NCBI GenBank assembly: GCA_013396635.1
Contig: WBMW01000577.1
Location: 1,195,755-1,259,754 of the forward strand
Reading direction: 5' to 3'
Source: Penelope pileata
Taxonomy: Eukaryota > Chordata > Aves > Galliformes > Cracidae
Length of the DNA stretch: 64,000 nucleotides
Shown here: positions 12,164 to 25,700 of the stretch, in pieces
How positions within the stretch are numbered: position 1 is the first letter of the stretch
Layout of the letters: every line of letters starts with the position of its first letter
Program-made: the position numbers and the translations under genes
The notes under the pieces: generated by a model
What the model was told of the DNA's origin: nothing
The model's database searches: none
What the model saw: only the letters and a program-made list of their open reading frames with translations

Positions 12164-15100
12164 GCCAGCATGCAGTAGGCTGTCCTTAAAGCCAGGTTGT
12201 CCCTTGCATTGTCCATATGGAATGTGTTTATTGTATTAGTTTTTACATTAACTTTCTTTTTTTTCTCTTTCTGCTCATCTCAACATTTGTTTGTAATTCT
12301 ACAAAATCTTCACTCTTCCCTTCTTTCTTTATTTTTCTTCTTTTATTGGAAATGACTCTTTCTGAGTCTTCTACCCCAACTTTATCTGAGCAGAACATGA
12401 AACAGGTAACATTGAAATTAAACTTCTGAACCCATTGTGTTTGACTTAGTTCAATCTTAAGTAAAACCACCCAGAGACCAAAGGTCCTCCTTATGTTGAA
12501 AGAAGAAATTGGAAGGTAAGACATGGAAGAAGTGGTGCAGATAAAACTCTCATTCTCTACAGCATCGTCAGCTGAGGCTGTGTCCACACCTTTCAGTGCA
12601 ATGCTATACCTCCGGCTGTTGCCCAAATCTGCTGAGAGCAAAAGAACCTTGACATCACCATCTTAGCTCAGATCCTAGAGACAGAAGATCTACATTTACG
12701 TAACTCGGCATTTACATAAATTAACTGTGCATCATGGCATTGCTAATCATAAAAAGAACACTATCATGAAGTCAGATGAGAAACTGGCCAGGGAACATCT
12801 ACAGTATTCCGTATGGTACAATATAGGTATGACAAACCAAAGCTACTTTTCAGTACAATCCTTCCTCCCACAAATGTCAGTCAGAATCATATTTCTGACA
12901 TGAAATGCCCAATGACAGCAAATGTGAAGTGTTTGGGAGTGTGTCGCCTTCCTACTTTGAAGCTTTCTATGCATTTAAAATATGTAGCTGTCAAAAATAG
13001 AGGTTTTTCCATTATTCTTTGTCCTTTCAGTCTTCTATATTATAACCAGGTGTCTTCTTTTCTATCTACCTTCTATCTCATTGATAGTTAAAATTTCTGC
13101 CCTTGGTACATAAATGCCGAGTAATGCGTTACGTAGGCAGGGATGGAGGGTCCATTAGACACCAGAGTATAGTAAATTCTTTTTTAAAAATGCAGCTCTG
13201 GAATACTCACTTCCAATAACATAAATGCCCCATCAAAGTCCTTAGTGCCCTACCAATGGCCCATTACAAACTCTAAGAATGTTGAGATCTAAGTAGCTGG
13301 AGACAAAAGTGTTTTAATAACTGGCCCAGTAATATCTTATAGGGGACATCACAGTAGATTTGTGTGCTTTTCCCAGCACATTTACTTTTAGTTTTTACCA
13401 CATTAATGCTATTATTGTTTATTAAAAAAATACATTCCAGTTATTTCCTATGCTTTTGACTATGGATCAGTTCTAAACATCTACACAATTGTCTGTGAGT
13501 TCTGCTCAGATTAGGCTGGTGAATTGCAGTACAGAACACTATAATTCTTTTATTCTCGATCTGCAGTGTCTGCCTGTCTAATTTGCAGCTGATGGCTAAA
13601 TTTCTATCTGATACAATTGCTGAAACAGCCTTGAAATGGGAACCGCTTGCAACTGATGTAGTGATGTCTATGAGCATTTGCAGAATCTAAATGACAGACT
13701 CCAAACACTGGCTTCCTTTGGAGCAGCATGTCCAGTTCTGTTTCTTCTTGTTCCAAAAAGACTTACTCAAACTGGTGCAGGCCAGGAATATTACTCCTAG
13801 TTCAATACAGAGAATAGATTTCATTTTAGAAAGAGACCGGGAATAATACTATGTAAGAGGATAGAGACTTAAACTCTCCTTGGAGTATACTAGCCAGACC
13901 ACAGTACTCCACTTTCATGTCATAGCTGGGTCACATTGGGCTCGTTTAGAGTACGGCAAGATTGATCTTGGTTTGCCTTCAAGCACGTGCTTGTGGTTTG
14001 TTTGGCCTATGAAGAGAGAAGGCGTATTTATATCAGTGTTTTGATTCAGATCAAGAGTGTGCTTTTGAAGCAGATCCTCTGGTCTGATTGCTTCACATTG
14101 CAGAATGGTTTTAGAGGAAACCAGCTAGATTCCTTTCAGATCAAATTAATCTGGAATATGTGATAACAGTTCATCTGGTGGGCTCTAGCCACTAATGGGG
14201 GCTCAATCCACAGGATCAGACTCAACTAAGCAGGGTAGGTAAAATACCCAAAATGTTTGTAATGTGGATGTGGAATTTTCAGCAACAAGTTTCATTCTAC
14301 AGATTTGGTTATACTGTGCCATGCTTTTCACTAACGTAGACTTAGCCACATAATATGTCTGCTTACTCAAAAGCAAACTAAGAGAGCCCACACTGAGCAT
14401 CACTGCCCAGATAGATTGTTTCAAGGACTGTTTGTTTAAAATTAGCCCAAGCATTTTCATGCTGCTCTAAGCTAACGGTGAGTGCAGTGAAAAGATTAAA
14501 AGGAACCATTAGAGTGATGAAATTTTGGATAATTCTGACAGCAAGAACAAAAAGATAACACATCTTAAACAGATTTTAACTTTATGGAAGTACATGATTT
14601 GACTGCCTGTGTTAAACAGGGATGGAGAGGACTTTGTCACTTCTAGAGTTTTCTCCCACTTCTACCTTCTTATGAGGTATCTTGCTACATATATTTCAAT
14701 ACATGATAGCTAAGAACAAGAAAAAGTACTTCAAACAGCAATGAAACAAGAAAGGACTGATTTGAAAGAGGCCTTCTTTTTCTCCTCCCTGTAGTAGTCC
14801 TTAAGGAGTCAAGCACCAAGCCAAGCAGCCAAGGTCCCTAGTACCATGCAGAGAAAGTCTGAGTCAAAAAGTCCCAAAGAAACATCACACCTTACAAAAA
14901 GAAGTCAGCTTTGGGAAACCCAAGAAATGTGTATTTGTTCTTAAAACTAAAGTGGTTTCAGGGAACCCAGAAAAAAAAATAGGATAATATGTGGAGTAGC
15001 CTTGCAATATAAATGGATCCTCTTTCACAAATAATGGACTTACTTCCTTTTTCAGTCAGGAAAGAAGCATACAGGAGTTTCTTATGACTCCTTGAATGTT

Positions 15101-15579
15101 GTGAATTTTACAAGCTTGTTCCCCAAAGGGAATGTGTCCTTTGTGGCTTGTCAGAATGGACTCAATGCCAGCACTTTTGCAATCACCAAAGCACACAGTC
15201 CAGCTGGTAGCTATGCCCAGTGGGACCATTAGTACTTGTGCCCAGTTCTTCAGCCATAACAGGTCTTTACCTTTCTCAGGCACATGCCCCACTCTATGGC
15301 CAAAGGGAAGAAGACTTGGAGCTGTGACCAGTGTCTATCAGGGACTGACCGAGCAGAAATACACCTCTTGCACTTTCTATGGCTAAGGTGGCAGGAAGTA
15401 GATTCTGGCCCTTTTGCGTTAAAAATTTTGTTAGATTGTATTTGCGACACAATGAATTTGGTAGAAAGTTCCAAGTGCATAGACATCTCTGAATGGTCAG
15501 TTCCCCAACAGGAACAGAAAGATCTCTGAGGTACACAGAAGGCAAGTAGGTTTGTGATTAGTGAGCAGGACATGGAATT
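12164..15579. other. Noncoding, no recognised gene
   Basis: Unique AT-rich sequence. A 132-codon minus-strand frame (12641-12243) is the longest here. Its C-terminal third is a run of Lys/Arg that simply reads a T-rich tract in reverse, so I do not call it a gene. Confidence 0.5.
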
Positions 15580-15750
15580 TAGGAGCTCTGGACTTCTCAT
15601 CTGTCACTGGCTTCTTCTGCATCCCTGGGAATGTCACTTAAAATTCTGTGCCTCAGGACCCACATCTCTGAAATGGAGATCATGAAACCTACCTACATTA
15701 TCTGATCATGTTTATAAAGTCACTTCACATCCTCAAATGGCAGGGGCGAA
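15580..15750 (+). mobile_element. MIR/CORE-SINE-like element
   Basis: The plus strand follows a MIR-type SINE in order: 'gagctctggactt' (near 15583), 'gggaatgtcacttaaaattc' (near 15627), 'ctgtgcctcagg' (near 15647), 'catctctgaaatggagatca' (near 15663), 'cctacctac' (near 15688) and a terminal 'aaagtcacttcacatcctca' block (15717-15736). This corresponds to the CORE region and the downstream LINE-derived tail. MIR-like elements are scarce in birds, so this is likely a pre-avian insertion. Identification is by recall. Confidence 0.6.
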
Positions 15751-18700
15751 CAATCATTAGTGTGGGCTGAGAAAGAAACAAAGTAAATAGATAAGAGTTC
15801 CACTCTAAGAGTTATTTAAGGAAAGCGTGGGTGTTAAGACCAATATGTCATATTGAACAAACAAACTTTCTTTGTTTTATTATTCATTTCTCACTTGGCA
15901 TTCAGAGCATTGAGAAAATAATGGATTTTAACGCTTTTGCATGTTTTTTCCTGTTACTGATGATGCAGTAGTTCATAAAAGTTGGACAAGTTTTTAATGA
16001 ACAAAGTAAAAAGACATGAACTTAGGAAGTGTGATCACTAATTAATAACATCCTAAGGGTGGACTTTGTTTTTTGCGTTACTGGCTCCGCTTGTGACAAA
16101 TTCAAAATAGTGTGACAACTCATTTTTCAACAAATGAACTTCAAAAACGTCAGTGTGATTGTTACTTAATTCTGTACTTTTTTCTAATGATGTTGTTTTG
16201 AATAACCTTCTTAAAGTGAATGACACTAAAGCTGATACACATCAGTAACAGACTTAGGAAATTACATCAAGCCCCATGTGTTAGCTCTGCCTGCTTGTCT
16301 GTCCATCTCTTTACTACCACAGCTGTTTGGTGCTTATTCATAATCGGAATGTCTATATGATTCCTACAAGAAGTAGTAAATCAAGTATCATAATCAGATT
16401 TATCTTGAAAGTCTAGCAGCAGTCACGAAACCCTCTGAATGCTCTGCTACTTGACATTTATCCTACACATCCGTACATCAAGGGCTGACATTAGGTCAAA
16501 TTATAGATGTTTACATCATGTCCAAACTGGAGTGGGTCTGGAGAGATCTGAGATTGAAACTATGATTCAGTTGGTTCAAGGATCAGTATTTTGGGACAAA
16601 CTCATAAAGCATTCTAGGTAAATTTTAGTTTTGTAGAGATATAATCTGTATAAGCAACATAATGAAGAGAAATAAAGCCAACACACAGATATGCAAATGT
16701 AACCATCATTTCATACGCACTTTAAGGCAGAATCAGTCAGAACTGCCAACAGTGGTCTTGCACCTATTACTGCGGGCTGCTTGTTCATGCCTCTATGCCA
16801 CCATTTCCCTGATCAAGTTCATATGAGTGGTTTTACCAGCATTATAGAAAGAGCACCAGCAGGACAGTGATGAGCAGCAGAAGCAGAAGGATGCTGGGAC
16901 TCGTAAGAGACACCAGTAACTCACGTCACTGCAAAAGAGCAGTTTATGTCTACAGCAGAAAAAAAATCTGTTTTCTTAAGGGGGTAGTTTGTGTGACTTA
17001 CATGACTACAAGACTAATCTTTTTATCTGTTCTTGTACAGTTTGTGATCATGAGGAAAATAAGCAATGGGCTCCAAAGATCTACTGACTTGATACCAACT
17101 TACAGTTTTCGTTGTGATTTTCATAAGGGCTTTTCTTCTTGAAAAGAAAAAGAGAAAAAATAGATTTTCTTTTACAATTTTAAAATCGGAGGAGATTTCA
17201 TTTGTGCTGCCCAGTAGAAATCTCACATGTGAGACAGTCAGTTTTGCGTTTCAGATGTTCTTGTAGAATTTCATATACTCTTTATGTCACCTGAATTTGA
17301 TCTGGAAAATGGGCTCCTTCTGATTTAAATTCAATCCAAAGCTAAAACACAAGGAAAGCTGAGGTCCAGAACGTGGGCAAAGATCCCACTAAAAGGACAT
17401 GAGAAGCACTGCTAAGGAATTCTTTATATAAGTCAAATTTGGTTACAACTCAGATACATGCCAGATCAAACGCCCGCCAGTAACTGTGCAAGTTATATTC
17501 AAAACAGTACTGTGGCCACTGGCATGCTGTAGCCATTATTCCTCATAGGGACAAGTTCAAGAAGAATGTGCAAACCAGTCAAGGTCCGCACACTGAGAGC
17601 AAACCCTGCACATTCAGTTTCCAAAACACACACCAGCTAACAGACATCTTTCATTTTCACCGCAATGCCTAAGCTGTTCTTCTGCTCTGGGACCCAGGTG
17701 CCAGACCCAGCTGGACAGCTGAATCTGCAATCATCTCTGTTCAGCACATGGATGGGATAGAGGTCCAGAAAGGGTGTGTTTCCCAGCTGAGCCTAATGCT
17801 ACAGCATGTGGCTGACCAGTCTTGTGACTGCCCCTCTATCCTGCTCAAAGGCATTTAGAACAGAGCTCATCCCCAGGGAGAAAAAATCACGCAGAGCTCT
17901 GTCTTAAATGCTTTGTCTCATTAACACGTCTGCAATGAATATTGCCCAAACTGAGGCAATCCTGCCAAGACAGAGCCAAGGATGTATTCATGGAGAAGCA
18001 ATGACATTTCTGAAAAGTGCACACATGAGCACTGCTCATTCCTGCTTTCCATGAGTCTGTGAAAGGCAAGGTGGCCACCCCAGGCACAACCATGGCTTAT
18101 GCTGTCCCTTGAGAAGTTTTCTGCAGCTTCCACAGCCATCTTATCTCTTCTTTCATTTTACAAAAACATTTGATATAACTGTTGTCCATGCCAATGCATT
18201 TTCCTCTTTTTGTTAGTGACATTTGTGAAATCATCTGAAAGGATTTTAGAGTGTTCAGTCAGGATTTATGAATAGGCTTTAAAGCAGAAAACCTGCTGTT
18301 GAATATCCATGCTTGGTCACACTTCAATAACCAGTCACTTAGATGGTTAAAATATAACTTTTGTGAGCTGGATTTCCTCCCACTTGAGCAATTACTAAAA
18401 AAAAAAAGAATCTGCAGACTGGGCCGTCTCACAACAGAGCCCTTCTTCCTGCTACAGCCTTCTTCGTCCTACAGCCTCATAAATCTCTGCCTGTGACATC
18501 ATAATCTGTTGCTGTGGGAATCCTGCTGGTATCACAAACAGGGGATTACGACCTCAAAGTGGGAGCAAACAGAAAGAAGAGATTGATTCCGTGAGAAACA
18601 AAACATCCTCAGGGAAGATGGATAGATCATCCTCTCAGACCTTTTAAGATCAAGCTTATCCACGTCCTGGAAACCTGAGAACAGATTCCAGATCCCTGTT

Positions 18701-20980
18701 TCACAGTAACTTCATGGTCAGAGTAAAGAACCTGCTAAAGGTTAACCTCCCTTAACATCCCCCTGCAAAAAGTTGGATAAGGATGGGAGGCAGATAGGCA
18801 TATAGAACAAGCTGTTAGGCAAAACATAGAAAAAGATCTATTTTTTCTTAGTGTAAAACACATTTCCACCAGATAGGATAAAGTACCTATAATAAAATAC
18901 CTGTATAAATTGAGCTTATGCAAAGAACGTTCATTTCAGTATCTATTAACTGCCCATTTAATGACTTTCTTTCCTGTACCCTCATCTTTGAAGACGAATA
19001 CACTTGGGGCCATACCACTGTGGAGACCTATGGGGAGGCTCCCCAGTGAGAACAACTGCAAGAAGCTCTCTGCAGGGTGCTCTGTGGATCACGGGCAGGT
19101 CTGAGCGTACCATGCTCCTTGACTTGCTTCAATAAGAGGGAGAAGAGTGCCTGAGGATGTTCAGTTCATCCACGCTGTGGCTGGATGAAACCCTGAGAGT
19201 CACTGCAGTCCCAGAGCCAAGGCCAGGGCTTGCAGGAGCACTACAGCTGGGAAAGGACACACGATTTGGTGCTATTCTTCAGAATTTCCACACAGGGCTC
19301 CTCTGGTTTTTATCCTTTATTACTAATCTATTCGAACAGAATACGAAGGAAGCACAAGATCAGTAAAGGCATATGCAAAAACAACTCTTTTCTTGTAGGT
19401 CATTGCCATAGAAACTATCACTACAGAATCTGGAGAGACATGGTTGGATCATTGGGGTGCAGAAATGCGGATCTCAGGCTCTTGGGTCTAGTACCATCAA
19501 TATTTATGTTGCTTTACTCAATTTTCAGACAAATTATGTATATTCATTTTCTTATTTTTCCTATCTGCTAAGTGGGAATAAAACCCCAGTCCATCTCACT
19601 AGAGTGTGAGGAGCAAGTCTCATTTTGTGTGGACAGGAAGCTGAAGAAGGCAACCCAAGTGCTCTTTGGAGTGACTTTTCAGCCTGTATTACCGGCTCAG
19701 GCCTGGGGAGTCCTTGCATCCCAAAGATCCTGTTTGTGTCTCAAAGTAGCAACTAGGTGTCGCCCAGCGGGCCCTTACTCTCCACTAAGCAGTGAACCTG
19801 ACTGAAGTCACTCTACAATGTTGGATATCGTATCTTACATCAACTGCAATGCCACTTCAGCACATGGAGGAAAGATGGAGTTCTCTGGAATGGCTCTTAC
19901 CTTCAGCCAGCATCAGCCTCATTCCTCTAGGTAGGCACTGAAGAACTCCACTTAAAATTTGTCTCATTACAATTACTTCCCAAATTTTCCTGGGCAGGTG
20001 AAGATACAGGTAATGCGGCAGTCTGCATTACATCTTGAGAGAGCACCAGAGTGGAAGGTACTTGGGAAGGCTGAAATAGTTGTTGAAAGCTATTTGCTGT
20101 CTGGTTTCTAGGAGACAGCATGACTCATTGCATCTTTCCCTGTAGTCTGCACCTCTCGACCATTTATCAGCTAACACACTTGATCAAGACTGATAAAAAA
20201 TCTTTTAGAAAAATTATAGAGAGCTTCACTATAGAATGGGAACAATAAAGTGTGGAAATAAAATGATTGCTGAAGATAAGGTCTGCTCCACTAGCATTGA
20301 AGAATGTAGGCTTACATCCACCCCAAGGGATTTATTAGCGGAACTCCCATGAGTGCAAGTAATAAAGGCATGCATAAATCCCTTTGTATCTTGACAATTT
20401 TCCCCTAAACATGCTTTGACCAAACTTCACAGTCAGCAGTCTTTCTGCATGTGTCTTTAAATTACTATTGCCATTACTTAATTCAGCACTGTCTAAATAT
20501 ATCAAAAGTAGAAAAGAGTCTTAATTTCAGTTGATATATATCATTTGCATATGCACACCTTTATAATAACAATAAATAACAGGAGTAGCAATAAAAACAG
20601 TAACGGGACCAAACATCATTTCAGACCCACAGAAAAACAGACATGGATTTGGTGCAATAATCATAAATAAGTAATAGCTGGCAATTAACGCATTGCATTT
20701 CAAGCTTTGAAAGGAAAATGACACTAGTGTGATAAGAGTGTTTACTGCAGATCATTTAGAATAAAGGTGTAAATGGCATCTATGACATTTCACAACTGTA
20801 TATAACCAGAGATTAGAATGCAGGAAGGAAGGCAGAGACATCATATATAGATTTCAAAGAAAAGTTCAGCTACTGCTGCAGAATGTACAGATTAGGTCTT
20901 ATAAAAACAGCGCTCTGAATGCCTTTTCTCTGACAAGCAAGAAAATGTTGTCAAACATTTGATTCACCAAATGTTACCTT
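15751..20980. other. Noncoding, no recognised gene
   Basis: Unique sequence of mixed composition. Slightly GC-richer stretches occur near 17690-17880 and 18990-19230. The open frames (up to 113 codons at 19230-19571) show no domain and no splice context that I can support. Confidence 0.5.
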
Positions 20981-21009
20981 CACTATACAAGAAACACTAT
21001 ACAAGAAAA
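20981..21009. repeat. Two-copy 14-base tandem repeat
   Basis: 'cactatacaagaaa' occurs at 20981 and again directly at 20995. A minor slippage product. Confidence 0.85.
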
Positions 21010-21419
21010 GTATTCAAAGACCTGAAAAAGCCCAGGAAGCAGAAAATAAAATAAAACAGAACAACTTTGCTGCAGAGCCAGGGAAAAAAAAGAAAAAAAC
21101 TGCATTGGGAAAATACCTTCTTATGCAAATACAGGGCTTCCGTTCTGAGGTTCTTGAAGTAAAAGACTCTGTTCATGTTATGTTTTAAAATGTAGAGCTG
21201 AACAACTTGGGTGACATTTTCACATTTTCCACAGTGTGTACCTGCTTTAAAACTGTAAACTCCATTTTTAATCTGTTTAAGCATCTACAAGTGACATGTT
21301 CAGGATGGAGACCTTGAAAGTCATGGCTGTGCACCAGAGTTTTAGATTAGTTCTAATCAACCTGGATGGAAACCAAGTGAGGAGTTTTGTATGAATGAAA
21401 AACTGAAGCTCAAAACTCT
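21010..21419. other. Noncoding spacer
   Basis: AT-rich, with a G/A-rich run near 21085. No gene seen. Confidence 0.5.
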
Positions 21420-21700
21420 GGCTGAGGTCACTGCCTTCTGCTGCTCACTGCACCTCGAGTGCAGAGCAGCTGCTCTCCCTGCAAACCAAAACTCTATGCT
21501 GCCGTGTTGCTAAGCAAACTGGAATCCGAGACAGCTTCCTCCCGATGGCGGGTTCCATGGTGCCTTGCTGCAACGGAAGCAGCTGTCCCTGCTGGGCAGC
21601 CTGGTACAGAGCCTGGTGCCCCCATGCCCTCTGCCCTGAGACCCACAGAGAGCTCGGCCTTCTTGCCCAAATGTGCTTTTCTTTCACCAGGATGATGAAA
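21420..21700. other. Local GC-richer patch
   Basis: GC rises clearly above the surroundings, and several CpG dinucleotides survive (for example near 21454, 21502, 21530, 21543 and 21654). Open frames overlap on both strands here (plus 21459-21695 and 21545-21781; minus 21687-21445 and 21778-21494), as expected when stop codons are depleted by composition. None resembles a known protein. Candidates are a small regulatory element or an exon of a noncoding transcript. Confidence 0.3.
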
Positions 21701-22639
21701 TACTTTATTCAGCTGAAAACTTTCCAGCTTTGTTTCAGTAGAATTTCCTCGCACACGCACACAAGGTATATACCACACTAATTTTAAAATATGTTAGTCT
21801 AACCAGCAAAATGACTGTATCAACTGACTACGCAAACTGCCTTCTAAACTCATGCGTAGCTTTACAAACGGGTCCTAGGATTAGTTCAGATATTTCCAAT
21901 TTAAATTATTTAAAATTAATACATGACCCATTTTGTAGGGCATAGCTTCAAGAGAGTGTATCTCTTAAAACTATTTTTTGCTATGGCTTGAAGTATACAA
22001 AACCAGGGGAAAAAAAAGGCTGGCGGCCTGGTGATCTGTTCTCCACTAGCATGTGGGAGAAACAGGTTCTCTTCCAGCCCTCTTGTTCCCCAGGCTGTCA
22101 TGGGCACTGAGTGCTGCAGAGATAGCAGCAGCAGCTTCTCCAGCTGATTAACCAGAGACAGTGACAGACTTTAGCAGGAGTGCTACCCAGCACTCCAGAG
22201 CCAGAAGAATAGTTGCCTCAAAATAGAAGCAGATGGGTCTGTGCAAAATGATGGGACTTTGGAATTCAAAAAAACTACATTAGTGGGGAGGGAAAGAGGG
22301 AATTGTGCATCTAATTTTAAAAAGAGTGTATGCATGCTGTCTCCTACTATCTTTTCCAGCAGGAAGATAAGGAGGTCAGGCCATGCTAAAATATAATGAG
22401 CTGTGGTAAACTGTAATTTAAAAATAAGTTGAAATCTTTAATAATAACAGTAGAAGATATTTGCAAAAGTACCATGTTATAGATCATTTATATAGGTATT
22501 GTTACCCCGATAAAAAGTATAAATAGGAATAAGCATTTTTTTCTTTCAAATTTTGGACAAGGTAAGAGGACTTTATGGAAAATAAGCAAATGTTCTACCT
22601 TACAAACCAGTTTTGAGTATGGAGGTGGATTTGAAATTC
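21701..22639. other. Noncoding, no recognised feature
   Basis: Unique AT-rich sequence. Nothing supported. Confidence 0.5.
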
Positions 22640-22735
22640 CTCGCAGAGATTTTCTGAGTCTGGTGTAAGGATCGAGCTCTGAAGTCAGACGGCCTGAGTC
22701 TCCAGCAGGTTTTACACCAGGGTAATGCCTTAGCT
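22640..22735. repeat. Possible remnant of an old palindromic interspersed repeat
   Basis: Contains 'ctggtgtaagga' (near 22659) and 'ttttacaccagggtaatgcc' (22710-22729), flanking 'ctctgaagtcag'. The arms are imperfect inverted words (ggtgtaa / ttacacc). This layout recalls a short palindromic sauropsid repeat with an inner 'gaagtcaatgg' core. Strongly diverged; family not named. Confidence 0.3.
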
Positions 22736-25700
22736 CTCAGTCAAATTGTTCTAGATCTGTGCTCTGGCAACTGAAAAGAGAATCATCCTCAAAGGAGTGC
22801 TTCACATTCACTGTAGAAAAATCTAAGGATTTATTGGTATGATCCCAGTATGGCAAATGTATACCCTAAGGGCATGATGCAGGGTTTTGAGGTTGTTTTA
22901 TACTGCTCTTTGACAGAAGTTACTTGTTTCCCCGCTATATCACAGGTGTGCTGCAGTGCTCTCCAAAAGACTGAAAATGATATTTACTATAGGATTCAGC
23001 TCATCTTTGGTTGCAGGCCTCTAGAAATTCAGGTTGTATTAGAAAATAACATGGGACCGGACCCATTCTCCGACCCTGAACTAACTTTTTCACATCCATA
23101 TAACCAAGCTCTCTCAGCCCCTAAAGCAGACTAACCACGTTTAAAGTGCTTATGGAGAACGTCAAGCCCATGATGAGCCCTGAACTGTGTGTGGACACTG
23201 CCTGGGAGAGCACTGGGCTGTGCTGACAGTGCTCACAACTTGACCGTATGGATGGTCATGCATCAGTGTGCAGGGCTGTGTGATAGCCTGGCTCAGTTGA
23301 GTAGTATAAAAATATTCTCAGCGTCTGTCCGCTGTCTCTTAAAAATGTCCTTCTCAGATAAATTAAAATCTAGAGATGCCCATTTCTCCCCACTGAGTCT
23401 AGAGGTCATCTGTGGTGACTGACACCTGGACTTTCTCATGCCTGATGTGGAGTGTCTGCTAGCCAGAGTGTTTCAGGAACACAAGGACATCAGTGAAGAA
23501 GGAAAAAGGAAGGCAGATACCTTGCTGTGTGAGCCTGGATTTAGCATCTGTTAAAGCTGAAACTTTGTGTAAAGACATAAAGAATGAAAATAAGCCACTC
23601 CCTGCCTCGTGTAGATCAATGCAGAAGCAAGCACTCACTGAGTCAGGCGAGATGCTGACACTGTGCATTTCGCCCATCTGCACTGTAAGCAATATAAACA
23701 GTAATAGACATTATATCATTTTAAATTGCCTCAGCATTGTAATGCTGATTTTAGACTTGGTTTGAGCCTCCTAGCTACCATGAAGCAGAGAATATTTACT
23801 CTCATCTTTGAAGATTTTACCTGGCTAGACAGAGCGAGCTGCAGTCAATACCATTAGGGTGAGTGAGACCCTTCTGCACTCCCAGCAATTCTTCAGGGTA
23901 TCGTCCCCGCAGAGCTCTGGAGGATCTTAGAATCAACTAGAAAAACAGAGTAATGGGCATGTCAGTGCAGACTGATTAATCATCAGTCACATTAGCTTGG
24001 GGGACACACAGATACTTATCCTAATGTAAGGAGAGTAAGCCCCCACTTACTGCCCCTGTTGCCTAATGCCTGACATAGCCTCAGTACTCACTTAAGCCTG
24101 GCAGAGACCCAGACAGAGATGCTGACATTCAAAGCTGCAGTTGCTGATTCTTTGAGTGTCCCTTGATGCATCTGATTAAAGCAAATGATCGATACTAAAC
24201 TTTGAGAAAAACTAGTGTGAGGATGTTACGGATGACAGCCCATGAATAAATAACTCTGATAATGGCATTTGTCTTACTATAAAGCTCATTCATAATTTAG
24301 CAAGAATAATGCCCATTAAAGAACACCTAGAATGATCACTGCCAAAACAAAGAGTTAATTGGTTTCTATCTTCTGGGAACTCTCTCATAATAAGTTCAGT
24401 ATGGAAAACTGGCTATGAACTCTATATAGTGATCATAAAGTATCTACTCTCCATGTTACTTCCCCCTCATTTAGTCTTTCTTCAGCACTTTTTGGATGTC
24501 TGCTTTTGCTACATGTCCTTTAACTTTGAAAAGAAAAAAAAAAAGAGAGAGTGCCCATCTCTCGTTTGGATTTGACCAACTCCCCACTGAAGTCATCAGA
24601 AACTGATTCATGTCCCAAAGTTAATATCAGGAGACTCTTAAAGTAAATATTGTTCTTTATTAAGCAAATCAGTGTTGCTGTATGCTAAATTTAGAGGAAG
24701 AAATAACCCAGTTATGTCGGAGGAGCTACATACTTTAATAAAATTGAGCTTGAATATTCATACTGTACAGTTATGTAACACCTATAAAACATTTCCTGCC
24801 CCACCACCACAAAAACAGTTTGCAGATGTCTTTTAATCTAGAAATATTGTCTGTCTAAGGCAAAGGGAGAACGTCAATACCAGAGCCTTGCTCTAGCAAA
24901 ATACAAGTGGTTTGTATTTTCACATAAGGACTGTGCATATGCACTGGCACATCTGCTCACGCAGCCCCACAGCCTGGAATGGATAACACCGACTGCAGGG
25001 ATTAATGCCAGCCTCACTTGAATAACAAATACTTGTACTCTTGTTGGAGTCTTAGCAGCACTAAAACAGGATAAGCTTATTTGGATGTCATGTCAAAATG
25101 CAGAGTATCATCTGATCCATCCCTCATCAGGTCCCTCATCCCTCACCTGTTTCTATTTAATATCTTCTATTTAACGGGTATAGCATAACGGTGATGGAGC
25201 CAGAGTGTTTCAAAAGCATCCTGGAACAATACTTCATGTGGAAAATTATGGTGTCCCATAGAGTTTCACGTCTACCTCAACTATATTAAACACTACATAA
25301 AACAATCTGAATTCCAGACGTTCTCTCTAGATATTGCAAGTATTTATGAGATCAAAACTATGCCAAGGCTTTAAATTCATAATTCTAAATAGAAACTTCA
25401 GGTTTAATGCGAGACTGAGCTTTCAGCACACTGCTTTCCTCATCTGAACACAGCACAGCTACAACCCTGAATATGACCACAAATGTCACCACTGTCTCTT
25501 CTCTCAAGTCAAAATACAGAAAGGCAGGAGGGTGTATAGCAGCGTTCTCCAGAGCTCTGCTTTCAGAGACCAAATAGTTCAGAGGACCACTGCTGAACAC
25601 CAGCGACTTCCTATTGATCAACTCCTCTGATGCCTCTGCACGCAGACCCTGGCAGTGACTCTTCTGCTTCTTGCACACGTGGGTCAACATCAGAAAACAG

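Noticed and set aside
12243..12641. 132-codon minus-strand frame ending in a basic Lys/Arg run
   Set aside because: The basic run is a T/C-rich low-complexity tract read in reverse. No family resemblance.
16691..16698. Perfect POU octamers (also 41993 and 54552)
   Set aside because: A few perfect 8-mers on two strands are expected by chance in 64 kb of AT-rich DNA. No clustering.
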